Source: Theropithecus gelada | Taxonomy: Eukaryota; Chordata; Mammalia; Primates; Cercopithecidae | NCBI RefSeq assembly: GCF_003255815.1 | Contig: NC_037670.1 | Span: 67,934,578 to 67,998,577 of the forward strand | Reading direction: 5' to 3' | DNA length: 64,000 bases | Shown: positions 18,840-36,061 of the stretch, piece by piece | How positions within the stretch are numbered: position 1 is the stretch's first letter | How the letters are laid out: every line of letters starts with the position of its first letter | The notes under the pieces: model-generated | What the model was told of the DNA's origin: nothing | The model's input: only the letters and a program-made list of their open reading frames with translations | Database searches by the model: none | Position numbers and translations under genes: made by a program

Positions 18840-21012
18840 TTTTCATGGCTGGGACTCGCTACAGGATGTGCCTAACGAGTTCTGACAGAGCTGGGGAATG
18901 CACCTGGGAGAGGACCTCAAGGTGCTGGATCCAGGGGGACAGAATATTAAGCTGAATGGGAGATCTTCTCTACTAGGGCACATACTATAACACAGCATTT
19001 AACATCCTGAGGGGGGCGTCCAGAGGCCGTTCTCAGATACTGCTGGCAGGCTCTTCAAGTTCAGCATAAGTGATGGCTCATATTAAAGCAGAGATCGTGG
19101 GACTGCTGTGGCAAAGTGGATCCAGGTATCGAAAGGCTCGGGGAAGTGGACATACTACAATTGACCTACAAAATGACAGGAAAGCCCACCAGCGGCCCAC
19201 GTCCCTCAGGAGAACATGATGGCATTCCATCAACCATGGCACTAATGAGTGTGCAGAAGGGCCACGGGCATCACTGAGAAGCTCTGTGCTGGCCAGCCTC
19301 TGAAGGGAAAGCTAACCATCAGGTGTGCTTGTACAGAACTGGGCTCCCCAGGAGCAAGGGGATAACAAGACCCCCCCTAGCAGAAGCCACGGAGCAGCAC
19401 TGACTCGCATAGAGCAGGTGTAAGTGTCAGCCAGTAACAGGCAGCAAGGTCAAAATAGCAGCCAGGGGCGCCTGGGCTCCATGCAGGGATCTATGGAGAC
19501 GGCTCACAGAATGCTGGAGTTTCCATGGGCAGGACAGATACGAAGCCAACAAGGGTGCTGCTTAATATATATACACAAGAAAAATCAAAACGGAATAAGC
19601 AGAAGGCTAAGGTGAGCTTCTGCAATGCAAAGTATCAATCCCTGACTCCGTTTCTAGATCTGGAGCAGCTCTCAAACTCAGACACACTGACTGAAGGAAA
19701 GACCAAGCCTGCGTGGGAGTCAATCTGCAACACCAAGGCAAGTACATGCCACAGTGATTTCCCCAGCTCTCCCCAAAGGGACTTCATTCACCTGGGTAAA
19801 AGTACCATGGGAACTGAAAGTCTTCAGAGGTTTTTGAAATAGAGGGTCTGAGACGATGCTGATACTTAGGGACCCAAACTGTCAACAAGGTCCTCCACAG
19901 AGTAGGAACACATGGGAGTCAGATAATACATGAAGCCCAGCCAAGTACACCTCAAAGTGCATCCACTGGATAAAGACTCAACTGGTGGCCATCTGCCCAC
20001 TTCCCTGAATATAAGAGACGTAATACAAGAGGAACGGACATACTTAGCACTTTGTAGAATCCTCCTATTGGTTCTCTGATCTAAAGAATAAGCGCTATTG
20101 AAGTAGAAAAGGCCATTTGGAAGCCCCTGAAATTTGTCCTGACCCCTGACCCCTGGCCATAGTAAATCAAAAACAGTATCATTTCCCAGTGGGAAAAGCA
20201 AATTAATGCTGCTCTTGAAAACGTAAATGATGCAGGGTAGGGGTCCCCATCTCATGCCCAGTCTGGCTCCTATAGAAATTATGGTGGGTAAACTGTGGTA
20301 GATGACTGTAGACTGCCACAAACTGAGCTAAATGGAATCTTTACTCAAGTGAATAAATAATCTTGGGTACATGGTTTGTAGCTATTGATGCGGTAAACAC
20401 TTCCTCCTCAAAACTATCAGGAACTGCTGATGTTCATGTAGGATGGACAACAGTACACATTCACGTTCTTACTACAAGACTGTGCTAAGAGTGCCAGCTG
20501 CAGGAACAGGTGGCCCAAACCCAAACACTTCCCAGCGGAGCTGTTCTGAAGCCTCTCCCGTAAATTGCACCCACAGCCTCAGAAAGGGTTCCCAATACAC
20601 AGCTGACAGAAAGAAAATCCCAAGCGTGGTTCACATACTTAGGTACAAGCAAATACACTACAACCCTTCACCGTGGCAGACCTGCTGGCAGGATACCAAT
20701 TCTGCAGCCCTGATAAGGCATCATCCCCTCAAAGAGACCAACCAGTTGTCCTGTCTGCCGGCCAGCTGAATACTTCAGAACTCCTTTGACCCTGCAATAA
20801 GAAACAATTGTTCTGGCAAAAATTAGCACATGCTCCACATAAGGGTTTGCCTCTCCTGCCTGCAGCAGCTGCCAAACTACTCTCCAAGGGCTTGTGGGGC
20901 GTGTGGTTGCCGATGTGGGACAGCATGTACCATCACCTTGGATCAAGGGACTCAGTGCTAAAGGAGGTACAGCAGCAAGCACACGACCATGGAATTCAAT
21001 GTCCCATAAAAC
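18840..21012 (+). mobile_element. ERVL-like internal relic (gag/pro-pol, ending in integrase-like sequence)
   Basis: The right part (20300-21012) reads, with frame changes, like an ERVL-family pol from an RNase H-like stretch to the integrase core. The segment at 20900-21012 corresponds to the integrase region around the conserved Asp and the HDHG-type motif. It is cut off by the Alu at 21013. The left part is assigned only because composition and spacing fit a gag/pro region. Many stops and frameshifts are present, so no functional product is possible. No flanking LTR was recognised. Minus-strand open frames of 100-151 codons here have no recognisable domain. Confidence 0.45.
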
Positions 21013-22170
<1,158 letters not shown>

Positions 22171-22495
22171 ACAATGATGAACAAAGACAAATGACAAACT
22201 AGGGGAAAACATTTAAAACTAACTTTACAGCAGAGAACTAACTTACCTGACATACTGAGAGCTACTGCAAAGATATAAGAAAAGAAGCAACAACCCACTA
22301 GAAAAAATGGGCAATGGATCTAGAAATGTAGTCTGAAAGAGACCTGACTTTTGACCATTTGAAAGACACTCAACCTCACTTGTAAGTACAAACTATAATA
22401 AGAAAACATTTTAAGAATATCAGACCGGCAAAGATCAAAAAGTTTGAATAAACACTATGTTCCTCAGAGGGTGGAGAAACAGGTACAGTTGTTCC

Positions 22496-23207
22496 TCAGT
22501 ATCTGCTGGGGATTGGTTCCAGGAGCCTCTTGGGATACCAAAATCTGCAGATGTTCAAGTTCTTCAAGCAATATGGCAGTATTATTCACACATAACCTAC
22601 ACTCCTCCTGTATAACAGTCATGCATCACTCGACAACAGGGATACATTCTGAGAACTCTGTCATTCGGCAATTTCATCATTGAGTGAACATCACAGAGTG
22701 TAATTACACAAACCCAGATGGTACATATAGCCTCCTACACACCTAGGCTATAAGGTATTGCTCCTATTGTTCCAAGGCTACAACCTCTACAGCATGTTAC
22801 TGTATCAATACTGCAGGTAACTGTAACACAATGGTGAGTATTTGTGACTCTAAATACATTCAAACACAGAAAAGGTAATGCGTTGTGCTACAATGTTAAG
22901 ACAGCTATGTCACTAGGCAATGGAAATTTTTTTAGCTCCCTTATAATCTCATGGGACCATTGCCATACATGTGGTCTGTCGTTAACCAATATGTTGTTAT
23001 ATGGCCAAGACTGTACTTCAAATTATCTCTAGATTACTTACACCTAATACAATGTAAATGTTATGTAAATAGTTGCTACACTGTATTTTTAAAATTTGTA
23101 TTTTTTTAATTGTTGTAGTGGTTTTTTAAATTGTTTTTTTGAATATTTTCAACCCACAGTTGCTTGACTCCTCGGGTGAAGAACCTGCAGAGGTAGGGGG
23201 CCGCCTG
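22496..23207 (+). mobile_element. Tigger/MER2-type DNA transposon, outer element
   Basis: It starts CAGTTGTTCCTCAGTATCTG with 'attggttccaggagcctctt' and, beyond the inner element, continues 'aaattatctctagattactt', 'aatacaatgtaaatgttatg' and 'gaatattttcaacccacagt' to an imperfect terminal inverted repeat ending CCGCCTG. It is preceded by TA at 22494-22495, the mariner/Tigger target. Non-autonomous. Confidence 0.75.
22616..23013 (+). mobile_element. Second Tigger-type DNA transposon nested in the first
   Basis: It begins CAGTCATGCATCACTCGACA and ends with the inverted-repeat remnant '...ccaagactg', with TA on both sides (22613-22614, 23014-23015). Internal blocks such as 'cctcctacacacctaggcta' and 'cagcatgttactgta' fit this non-autonomous family. 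Confidence 0.75.
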
Positions 23208-23740
23208 CACACTCACAGAGTCCTCACGTATGCACTGACTTCAATCCTTTATGAAGAACAATTTGGAAATGTCTGTCAAATTAAAAAGTAACCTAGCCTT
23301 AGATCTAGAAACTCTACTTTTGTAATTTATCCTAAAGGTAGAGTAAAACAAGTATAACAGTTGAAAATAAATTAAATATGTATTAATAAATCACTGGTTA
23401 AATAGAATATGACACAGCTATCTAAGGGAATATCATGCAACTATTAAAATGGACAAGGCAGTTTTATGTGTGCTAATGTGAACACTCTGTGATAAATCAA
23501 AATATACTGTTCAGTGTAAAAAGAAAGGTGCAAACAGTGTACACCATGTAATCATTTGGGAAACAAATGCATGTGTATGCTCATATATGGAGAGACTGTA
23601 AAGACACGAGAATCTGGTTCAGCAATTCCTCCCATGGAGGACGCACAGGATTTCTTTAGACCAAGAATCTCTTTGTTATCATTTGAATTTTGAACCATGT
23701 ACATAAATTACATATTCAATTAGATAAAAATAAATAATAC

Positions 23741-24044
23741 GCTGGGCATGGTGGCTCACACTTGTAATCTATTACTTTGAGAAACCAAGGCAGGAGGATC
23801 GCTTGAGCACAGGAGTTCAAGACCAGCCTGGGCAACATGGCAAGACCCCATCACTACAAAAAAAAATACAAAAATTAGCCAGGTGTGATGGAGCAACATG
23901 TGGTCCCAGCTACTCAGGAAGCTGAGGTGAGAGGATCACCTGAGCCTAGAGAAGTTGAGGCTGCAGTGAGTCATGACTGTGCCACTGCATTCCAGCCTGG
24001 GTGACAGAGTGAGACCCTGTCTCAAAAAATAACAACAACAACAA
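23741..24044 (+). mobile_element. Alu, full length, diverged
   Basis: Both monomers. The tail has drifted to (AAC)n at 24031-24044. Confidence 0.92.
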
Positions 24045-24214
24045 ATCTGATAAGAGCTTCTTGGGTTTGGTATCACAAATGTGATTAATTACCCTGTCCC
24101 ATTATTAAAACCATACAGCAAGCCTGCTATGAGTCCATTCATAGTCACTAGGTGAACCCACATGAGCCTTGCACTGCATGAAACCCTACTGGGGCAAATG
24201 TCAGCTTGTGATAG

Positions 24215-24788
<574 letters not shown>

Positions 24789-24814
24789 TAATGTTCCTAC
24801 TTTATGAAGGTTTT

Positions 24815-24905
24815 GTGAAGATTAAATGAGAAAAATGTATTTAAAATGTTAAACAGTATTGCTGCACACAGTAAGCATTCCAAAACAGAAGCTACTATTA
24901 AATTC
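24815..24905 (+). repeat. MIR relic
   Basis: 'gtgaagattaaatgagaaaa' then 'cacacagtaagcattccaa' and 'agctactatta' follow the MIR 3' half. Confidence 0.6.
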
Positions 24906-25722
24906 CTTTCAACTTTTTCATTAATGTTCATTCTAAATACAAAATACTTCCCATAAACACTACACTGGAGTATGTGGGATTAAATGTCTCCTATCACTGG
25001 TGGATTTTGTTGTTGTCATTGTTTTTATTTTATGAAATGTATACAGTTTAAAAAGGCAAATAAAGTTCAAAAAAATTGTAAAACAAAAAAACAACAATCT
25101 CCTTTACTAACAGGGACAACCCCATCCACAAACCACTTCCAAGAGGCGGCGACACAGGAGTCTTCTGATTCTTCTAGCATCTAGAGCCATTTTTCTAAAT
25201 AATGGGCTTATGTTGCGATTGCTTATCAATTTAAGACATTATTTATTGACTTCCAATTATATCACCATTCCCACTTTCCCTCTCTTTTCTTACAACTTAA
25301 TTTTTCTTAATCAATACTTAGTTCTTACATCATTTTATTATCCACATTCTCTCACTGACATGCCAAGTAGTAGTCAAATTACAATTTCTTTATAATTAAA
25401 CTTTTATTTTACGGTAACTGTAAATACACCTCTTATTATAAGAAATGATACAGGGAGATCCATCGCTCCCTTTACCCTACTGTCCCCAGCAGTGACATCT
25501 TGCAGAACTATATAGCACATCACACCAGGACACTGACGTAAACACAGCCAGAGCACCCATCACTGTGAGGACCCCTCCTGTTGCCCTTTATAGGCTCACC
25601 TACTTCTCTCCAACCCTAGCAAACCCTAATCTGTTCTCCACCTCAGCAACTGTGTCATTTCAAGGATGTTACAGAAAGGAACATACGGTGTGAAACCTTT
25701 CAGAATGGCTTTTTTTACTTAG

Positions 25723-25941
<219 letters not shown>

Positions 25942-27448
25942 TAGTCTTTCAAGGCATGGATGGACCTCATTTTGTTTAACCATTTATCCCCCAAAGGACA
26001 TAGAGTTGTTTCTAGTTTTGGGCTAATATGAATACAACTGTTTTGAATATTAATATGCAGGTTTTCATGTGAACATAAATTTTCATTTCCCTGGGATAAA
26101 TGCCTAGGAGTGCAATTGCCAAGTTATTGGTAGTTGCATGTGGAGATTTAAAGAAACTGCCAGACTGCTTCCTAGAGTGGGGGTACCATTTTACATCCCT
26201 ACCAGCAATCAATGAGGGGTCCAGTTCTTCCACATCTTCTCCAGCATCTTGTTTTCTACTTTAAATTTAAGACATTCTGTTAGGTGTGTATTGGCTGCTC
26301 ATTATGGTTTTAATGTGCATTTTCCTGATGGCTAATGATTTGAGCATATTTTCATATGCTTATTGCCATCTGTATATCCTCTTCAGTGAAGTATCTCCTC
26401 CTGTCTTTTGCTTATGTCTTAATTGGGTTCTTTGTTTTACTGTTGAAGTTTTGAGAGTTCTTTATATACTGTAGATACCAACCCTTTGTCAGATATGTGG
26501 TTTAAAAATATGTCCTCTCAGTCTGTAGCGTATCTTTTGTCTTTTATAGAGCAAAAGTTTTAAATTTTGATGAAGTCCAGTTTATGTTTTTTCTTTTATG
26601 AATTATGCTTTAGGTATCAAGTCTCAGAACTCTTTGTGTAGCCCTGCATCCTGAAGATTTTCTATGCTTTTTACTAGAAGTTGTATTTTATATTTAAGCC
26701 TATGATCCATTTTGAGTTAATTTTTGTGTTTAAGTTGTGAAATTTAGGGCAAGATTCAGTTTTTGCCTACAAATGTCCAACTGCTCCAGCACCATTTGTT
26801 AAAAGGCTATCCTATCCTTTCTCCACTGAATTGCTTGTGAACCTCTGTCAAGAATCAGCTGGGCATATATGTGTGGATCTGTTTTTCATGACTTTGCTCC
26901 CCTGATCTCTGTGTCAGTCCCTCTGCAGGTACCACACTGTCTTGATTGTGATAGCAGTATGATCTACCTTGAAATCAGGCAGGCTGACTCCTCCCATTTT
27001 CTTCTTTTTCAAAATTATTTTTAGCTATTCTACTTATTTTGCCTCTCCATTTAAAGAATAGCTTGAAATTTAAGATCGTGCCACTGCACTTTAAGAATAG
27101 TCTTGTTTGTATCTACAAAAAGTTCTTGCTGAAATTTTGGTAGGAACTGTAAAATTCACTTTTAATAGTTACAAGCTATTCAAATTATTTCACATTGGAT
27201 GGCTCGTAGTAGTAGTTTGTGCTTTTCAAGGAGTTGATCCATTTATATCAACTTAGGGATAACTAACATACTAACTAGGTTGAAACTTCAATCCATGAAT
27301 ACAGTATGTCTCTCCATTTATTCAGACCTTTGATTTCTTTAATCAGTGTTGTATAGTTTTCAGCATACGAATCTTATTCATGTTTTGTAAGATTTATATC
27401 CGTGTTTCATTTTTTAAGTGATTGTAAATGGTATTGATTTAATTTTGA

Positions 27449-27800
<352 letters not shown>

Positions 27801-28483
27801 CCGTTTGTCTTGAGTTTTAATCAAGAATGGGTGCTGAATTTTGTCAAATAAACTTTCTGCCACTGATTGATATAATCACGTGATTTTTCTTCTTTAGCTT
27901 GTTAATATGATGGATTACATTTTCTTTTTTTTTTTAAGCTGTGATTTTTCTTTTGTTTCTGCAAATATGTGGTATTATTAAGCAATTCATCTAACTTCTC
28001 ATTTATGGAAATCAATACAAAAGTTTCAAGGTGATTCAAGTTCCCATGCACATTAGGAGGGCCTGAATGGAAACCAGGTACTGATTTTTCAACTGAACCT
28101 GCACAAACTACTCTAAAGAAATTGCTCTATCAGCTATCACTTCTAGTTGCACCTAGCAGCTAGAACAATAGTACAGCAAGTGTTCAACAAACATTTGTTG
28201 AATAAGTTAATGTCAGATAGAAAGAAAAGACTAGACATATGTAAAGGTATCTGATAAGATACAAATATTGATACAGCAAGAACATAAAGACAGGCCACAA
28301 ATAATTTCACCAATTTCAAATTATACTTTTAGAACAGCACTATCCAAACTAGTTTTGTAAAACCAAGAGGTTTTTCTAGTTATCTTAGGGATCGGTCAGA
28401 GTTTAGTTATGAAATCTTCAAAACAAAATTTGAATAACTTTTGAATTAAAAATCAAATTATATAGGGTATACTTAAGAGATCT

Positions 28484-28504
28484 AAGGAAGGAAGGAAGGA
28501 AGGA
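28484..28504 (+). repeat. (GGAA)n microsatellite
   Basis: Five consecutive GGAA units inside the retrocopy. Confidence 0.9.
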
Positions 28505-28890
28505 AAATAAGAATCACTATAACAATCACAAAGTATTATGGTTCTAAGAAAATTTGGAAATAATTACATTTTCCATAGTAATTTGCCATATGAGGCCACT
28601 AATGTCTCTTCCCTACCCTCTAGAAAATGATAATTCTCTCCATAAACTAGTAGAAAATGTTTGGAGGTTCTGTGATGTAGTCTAATTCTACTGAACATAA
28701 AAAGACAGCCCAGTCAAATTGGGCTAAATCTTGAGGACCGTAAGTATAGTTTATGCTGTAGGGAAGTCAAAAGTCAAGATGGGGAACTTACACAATTGGG
28801 TTTTCCCTCCTTTGAATCTCATCCTGGAGATGCCTCAAAAGCAAGTGGGCTATTGATGGAACTCAGAATGTAATATAAAAACTATAGCTG

Positions 28891-29190
28891 GGCCGGGCAT
28901 GGTAGCTTACGCCTGTAATCCCAGCACCTTGGGAAGTCGAGGCGGGAGGATCACAAGGTCAAGAGATCGAGACCACCCTGACCAACACGGTGAAACCCCG
29001 TCTCTACTAAAAATATAAAAAAATTAGCTGGGTGTGGTGGGCCTCTGCAGTCCCAGCCAGTCAGGAGGCTGAAGCAGGAGAATGGCATGAACACGGGAGG
29101 TAGAGCTTGCAGTCAGCGGGGCCTGCGCCACTGCACTCCAGCCTGGGCGACAGAGCGAGACTCCGTCCCAAAACAAAACAAAACAAAACA
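28891..29190 (+). mobile_element. Alu with exact target duplication, inside the retrocopy
   Basis: AAAAACTATAGCTG occurs at 28877-28890 and 29191-29204. The tail is (AAAAC)n. Confidence 0.94.
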
Positions 29191-29642
29191 AAAAACTATA
29201 GCTGATACTCTGGAGGGAATGGAAAAAATAAAGAGAGATCTGTGGAATACAGACCTAAGCACTGGAAACGCATATCACAAACTAAACAACTAATTAAACA
29301 AGAATTTACAATAATCCTAATAAATATTCTCAAGGGCATGTAGGAGGGCACTGGAAACAAATAGGGACCAGGAGTTATAAAAAAGGACCAATCAGATATA
29401 GTAGAAACAAACAATTTAATTCAGGGTTGAATGAATACAGTTGATGAATGAATTCATAAGATGGAGAGTGGTTTGAAACATTCCCAGAAAGCACTGGGAA
29501 GAGTAAAGAACAGGAAAAATGAGAGAAGGGCATGAAAAATAAAATAAATAAAATATCAACATGTGATTAATGGGAGCCCTAGAAGGAAAGAAAAAAATAA
29601 AGTTAAATATTTGAAGAACTGTTAATTAAAATTTCTCCACAA

Positions 29643-29753
29643 TTTTTTTTTTGGGGGGGATGGAGTCTTGCCCCATCACCCAGGCTAGAGTGCACTGGTG
29701 CAATCCCAGCTCACTGCAACCTCTGCCTCCTTGGGTTCAAGTGATTCTCCTGC
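29643..29753 (-). mobile_element. Truncated Alu forming the 5' end of the retrocopy
   Basis: The Alu 3' half only, cut at 'gattctcctgc' exactly where the target duplication begins. The A tail has a G-run ('ttggggggga' on the plus strand). Confidence 0.88.
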
Positions 29754-30027
29754 TGATGGATTACATTTTCAAGTATCAAGCCAGCCTTGCATCCTTAGAA
29801 TAAACTCCACTTGTTCATGGTGTATAATTCTTTTTTGTTGTTTATTCTCACAGCCACAGTAGGTATAATTCTTTTTCTATATTGCTGAGTATGTTACCTA
29901 ATATTTTCCTAAGGAATTTTATGTTTGTATTGGTGTCTGTTATTTCTTTTAATTTTGCACTGTTTTTTGTTTGGTTTTGATATCAGGGCAATACTGCCCT
30001 TACAAAACGAATCAGAAAATATTCCCA

Positions 30028-30312
30028 GCCAAGTGCACTGGTTCAGGCCTATATTCCCAGGACTTTGGGAGGCTGAGGTGGGAGGACTGCTTGAGTCTAG
30101 GAGTTCAAGACAGCCTGGTCAACACAGTGAGACTTCATCTCTACAAATTGGAAGGGCTGCTTGAGCTTGGAAGGTCGAGGCTGCAGTGAGCCAAGACGAT
30201 GCCACTGCACTCTAACCTGGGCAACAGAGAGAGACCCTATCCCAAGAAAAAAAAAAAAAGAAGAGAAAAGAGAAGAGGGGAGGGGGAGAGGGGAGAGGGA
30301 GAAGAAAAGAGT
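30028..30312 (+). mobile_element. Old Alu with internal deletion and purine-rich tail
   Basis: The left monomer passes straight from 'catctctacaaattg' to the right-arm 'gctgcttgagcttggaag', missing the central part. The tail extends as a GA-rich microsatellite (30259-30312). Confidence 0.85.
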
Positions 30313-30965
30313 TCCCTCCCTTTCTGTTTTTCTGAAAGAGTATGTAGAATTGACGTTAATTCTTTAAATGTTTGATAGAATTCTCCAGTGAAACCATCTG
30401 GGTCTGAAGATTTTTTTAAATGGGAGTTTTCAAATTAGATACTGAATTTCTTTAATAATTATAGGGGTATTCAAATGATCTATTTCATATTGGATGCCTG
30501 TGGGAGGAGTTTGTGCTTTTCAAGGAATTGGTCTATTTTTTGGCCCACTGTTTGTGTGTGGAGTTGCTTGTGTTCTCTCATTATCCTTTTGATTCTCAGG
30601 GTCTCTCAGAACTTGAAGAATGTTGTGCCACTGGTCCTCACTATGCGTAACAAGAAATCTGCTGTCTTTCCATTTTCCCCTATGAGTAAAGTGTTTCTTT
30701 CTTGCCACTTTCAAGATTTTTTGTTGTTGTCTTTACTTTTCAGAAATTCTACTATGATGGACTTCAGTAGTGGATTTCTTCATCTTGTTTGGCATTTGCT
30801 CAGCTTTCTGAATCTTTTAAGTTTGCCCTTTGCCAAACGTTTCAACCTGTAAGATCTTTGAAAAGCTTTTCAGCCCTTCCCTCTTTCTCCTCTCTTTTCA
30901 GGACTTCAACAATACAAATGTTAGAAAATTTAACCTAGACCCTCAGAAGGGAAGGGAACGGCACC

Positions 30966-31256
30966 TTTTTTTTTTTTTTTTTTTTGAGATAGAGTCTCGT
31001 TCTGTTACCCAGGCTGGAGTTCAGTGGTGAGATCTCGGCTCACTGCAACCTCCACCTTCCGGAGTCAAGCAATAGTCCTGTCTCAGCCTCCTGAGATTAT
31101 AGGCATGTGCCACCACAACCAGCTAATTTTTGTATTTTTAGGAGAGATGGGGTTTCACCAAGTTGGTCAGGCTGGTCTTGAACTCCTGACCTCGTGATCT
31201 GTCCGCTTCAGCCTCCCAAAGTGCTGGGATTACAGGCATGGGCCACGGCTCTCGGC
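30966..31256 (-). mobile_element. Alu in antisense LINE-1
   Basis: Full length with a small deletion at 'ctcctgagattatagg'. 'gcacctttt' and 'ccacctttt' flank it. Confidence 0.92.
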
Positions 31257-32147
31257 AACACCACCTTTTTACCACCAAGTAGGGGTCAAAGGTCGGATTC
31301 CCTACTTGCCATCCTGCGTGGAGGGCTCCTTCCTCGTTACTGCTGGGTATGATAAGAGTTCTGGTTCCCCATGTGGCTTCCACTGATTCTTCCCACTGGT
31401 TGGGAGGAAAAGGAGGGCCTCATTACTGCCCCACCCAATGTGGTCTCCACTAACACTCCAGAACCACACAAGGTTCCTTAGGCGTTTGTTACTGCCCAAC
31501 AAGGATAAAAGTCCATGGTCCCTCCGTATTCAACTTTCTCTGGAGGAATAAGTGGCTCTCACTTAGCCTTTGCTAGCAGGCACAGAGGTAGGACCACAGT
31601 TCTTTCTGTCATGTTTGGTTGGCACTGAGCAGTTGTCTAAATATTTTCTGTCTTGTGCTAGGCTGCCCCTTTCCTGGTCCTTTGGTGAGAAGGAGCTGAC
31701 TTTTGCAGGGGGTTCTGTCTGTACCTGTTGGTGTTTCCGGGTTGCCAGCTTCTTCAGCTCATAGTCTGGGCTACATGAGGCAAAAAGACAACCTGAAGAA
31801 ATCACTACTGGGTCGTTTTCTGGGTCCTGGGTGGTCTGCCTTCTCTCTACCTTTCAGAGTGTTCTTATGTTACTGCATCTAGTGTCCAAGAATTTTAGAT
31901 TTTAGGTGCACTTAACTAGAAGAATAGGGAAAAGAATGTCTACTTCATCTTCCCAGAAACAGGAGTCTCCAACCTTTAAGTTTTCATTTTTAATGATTTA
32001 TTATCAATTCCTCCACACCTCCATTTGCTTCGTTTTCTATGTACTATTCTATTTCTTCAACAACTTCTCAATACGTTATTCTACCCAAACATATAGTCTA
32101 TACTTACTTATCCCAGAGCTTCTGTGGCCTGTTTCTTATTTTCCTAG

Positions 32148-32557
<410 letters not shown>

Positions 32558-32907
32558 TCCCCTTATATTTTGATGCAGCACATCCTCTGGTAACTTCTAA
32601 GAACCAGCTTCTGTGAGTTGAGGTTTTACAGACCTGTCTAGTCATCATGACAGGATCCTTTCAATGGGGGGAGTCATGTCCATCAGTCAATTCTTCAAAA
32701 TATTCTTCCTTTACTGTCTTAATAACTTCTTCTCACTCTTCCCTTCATTCTTTATTCCTGGGAGTCAGATGTTGGACTTCCTGAATTGATCATCTAATTT
32801 CATTTCTCTGTCTCATCTTTTGTTTATTAACCTTCTTTGTCTTTTGAATATTCTTTCTGGGACCTTTTTTTACTTTTATCTTTCAACACCTCTATTGGAT
32901 TTTTTAA

Positions 32908-33233
<326 letters not shown>

Positions 33234-33239
33234 TAATTA

Positions 33240-34778
<1,539 letters not shown>

Positions 34779-35350
34779 TTACAAATGCTTTGTGTTGTAC
34801 CTATGGTTAACAAACAGAAGTAGCCAAAACTACTACCATAGTCCCCATGCAACAAGGATCAGGGATCACTGACTGCCAGACTGGTGAGAAAGGTACCAAC
34901 AGCACACAAGCCTGAGGGACCCCAGCCAACACGCAGGCCGGCAGGGTGCGGCTGGGCTGCCATGCAGCCTCTGGCGTGGAGGGGCCCTGTTCTTCACCTG
35001 TTCGTACAACACACAGAAGGCAGGTAACCTTATCTGGCAAGACAATGACAGAAGGGGGAGATTCCCCACAGAAGATAAAACATAACATCATTCCAACTCT
35101 TTCCAGTTCAGCTGGACCCTTCATCTCTGAGAACTCTGGGAAGGCAGGTGGAAGGTGTGGTCAGTGCTGGCATCAACAAGTTAAGCATCTCAACAGCCAA
35201 GGCTGACCACATTCTACAGAAGCACATTTCTTAATGGCTTAATGGGGCACATGTTTTTAATGCAATTCCTTCCCCAATGGGGACTTCATGACTCCAAGTG
35301 GGGACACTGAGCGTGATGAGCTCCAATGCAGATCAACAAGGGAGAAACCA

Positions 35351-36061
<711 letters not shown>

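Larger units (their letters stand above)
22180..23738 (+). mobile_element. LINE-1 (L1M) 3' region, interrupted by DNA transposons
   Basis: 'aagtttgaataaacactatg' and 'gggtggagaaacaggtac' precede the insertion. After it come 'gaacaatttggaaatgtctg', 'ctctacttttgtaatttatc', 'actggttaaatagaatatga', 'atcatgcaactattaaaatg' and 'ggtgcaaacagtgtacacca', the normal order of an L1M ORF2 end and 3' UTR. Confidence 0.7.
27925..29753 (-). mobile_element. Retrotransposed RNA copy of unknown source with poly-A and 17-bp target duplication
   Basis: A 1829-bp block interrupts LINE-1 ORF2. It begins with an 11-T run (poly-A of a minus-strand RNA) and is flanked by an exact duplication TGATGGATTACATTTTC at 27908-27924 and 29754-29770, the signature of LINE-1-mediated integration. 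In its own 5'-to-3' direction it starts inside a truncated Alu (29753 down to 29643) and continues through about 1.4 kb of sequence I cannot name. An Alu later inserted at 28891-29190. No canonical AATAAA lies just before the A tail. No protein-coding relic was recognised. Confidence 0.8.

Noticed and set aside
19866..20321. 151-codon minus-strand frame
   Set aside because: It opposes the ERVL-like relic and has no recognisable domain. Treated as a non-coding shadow.
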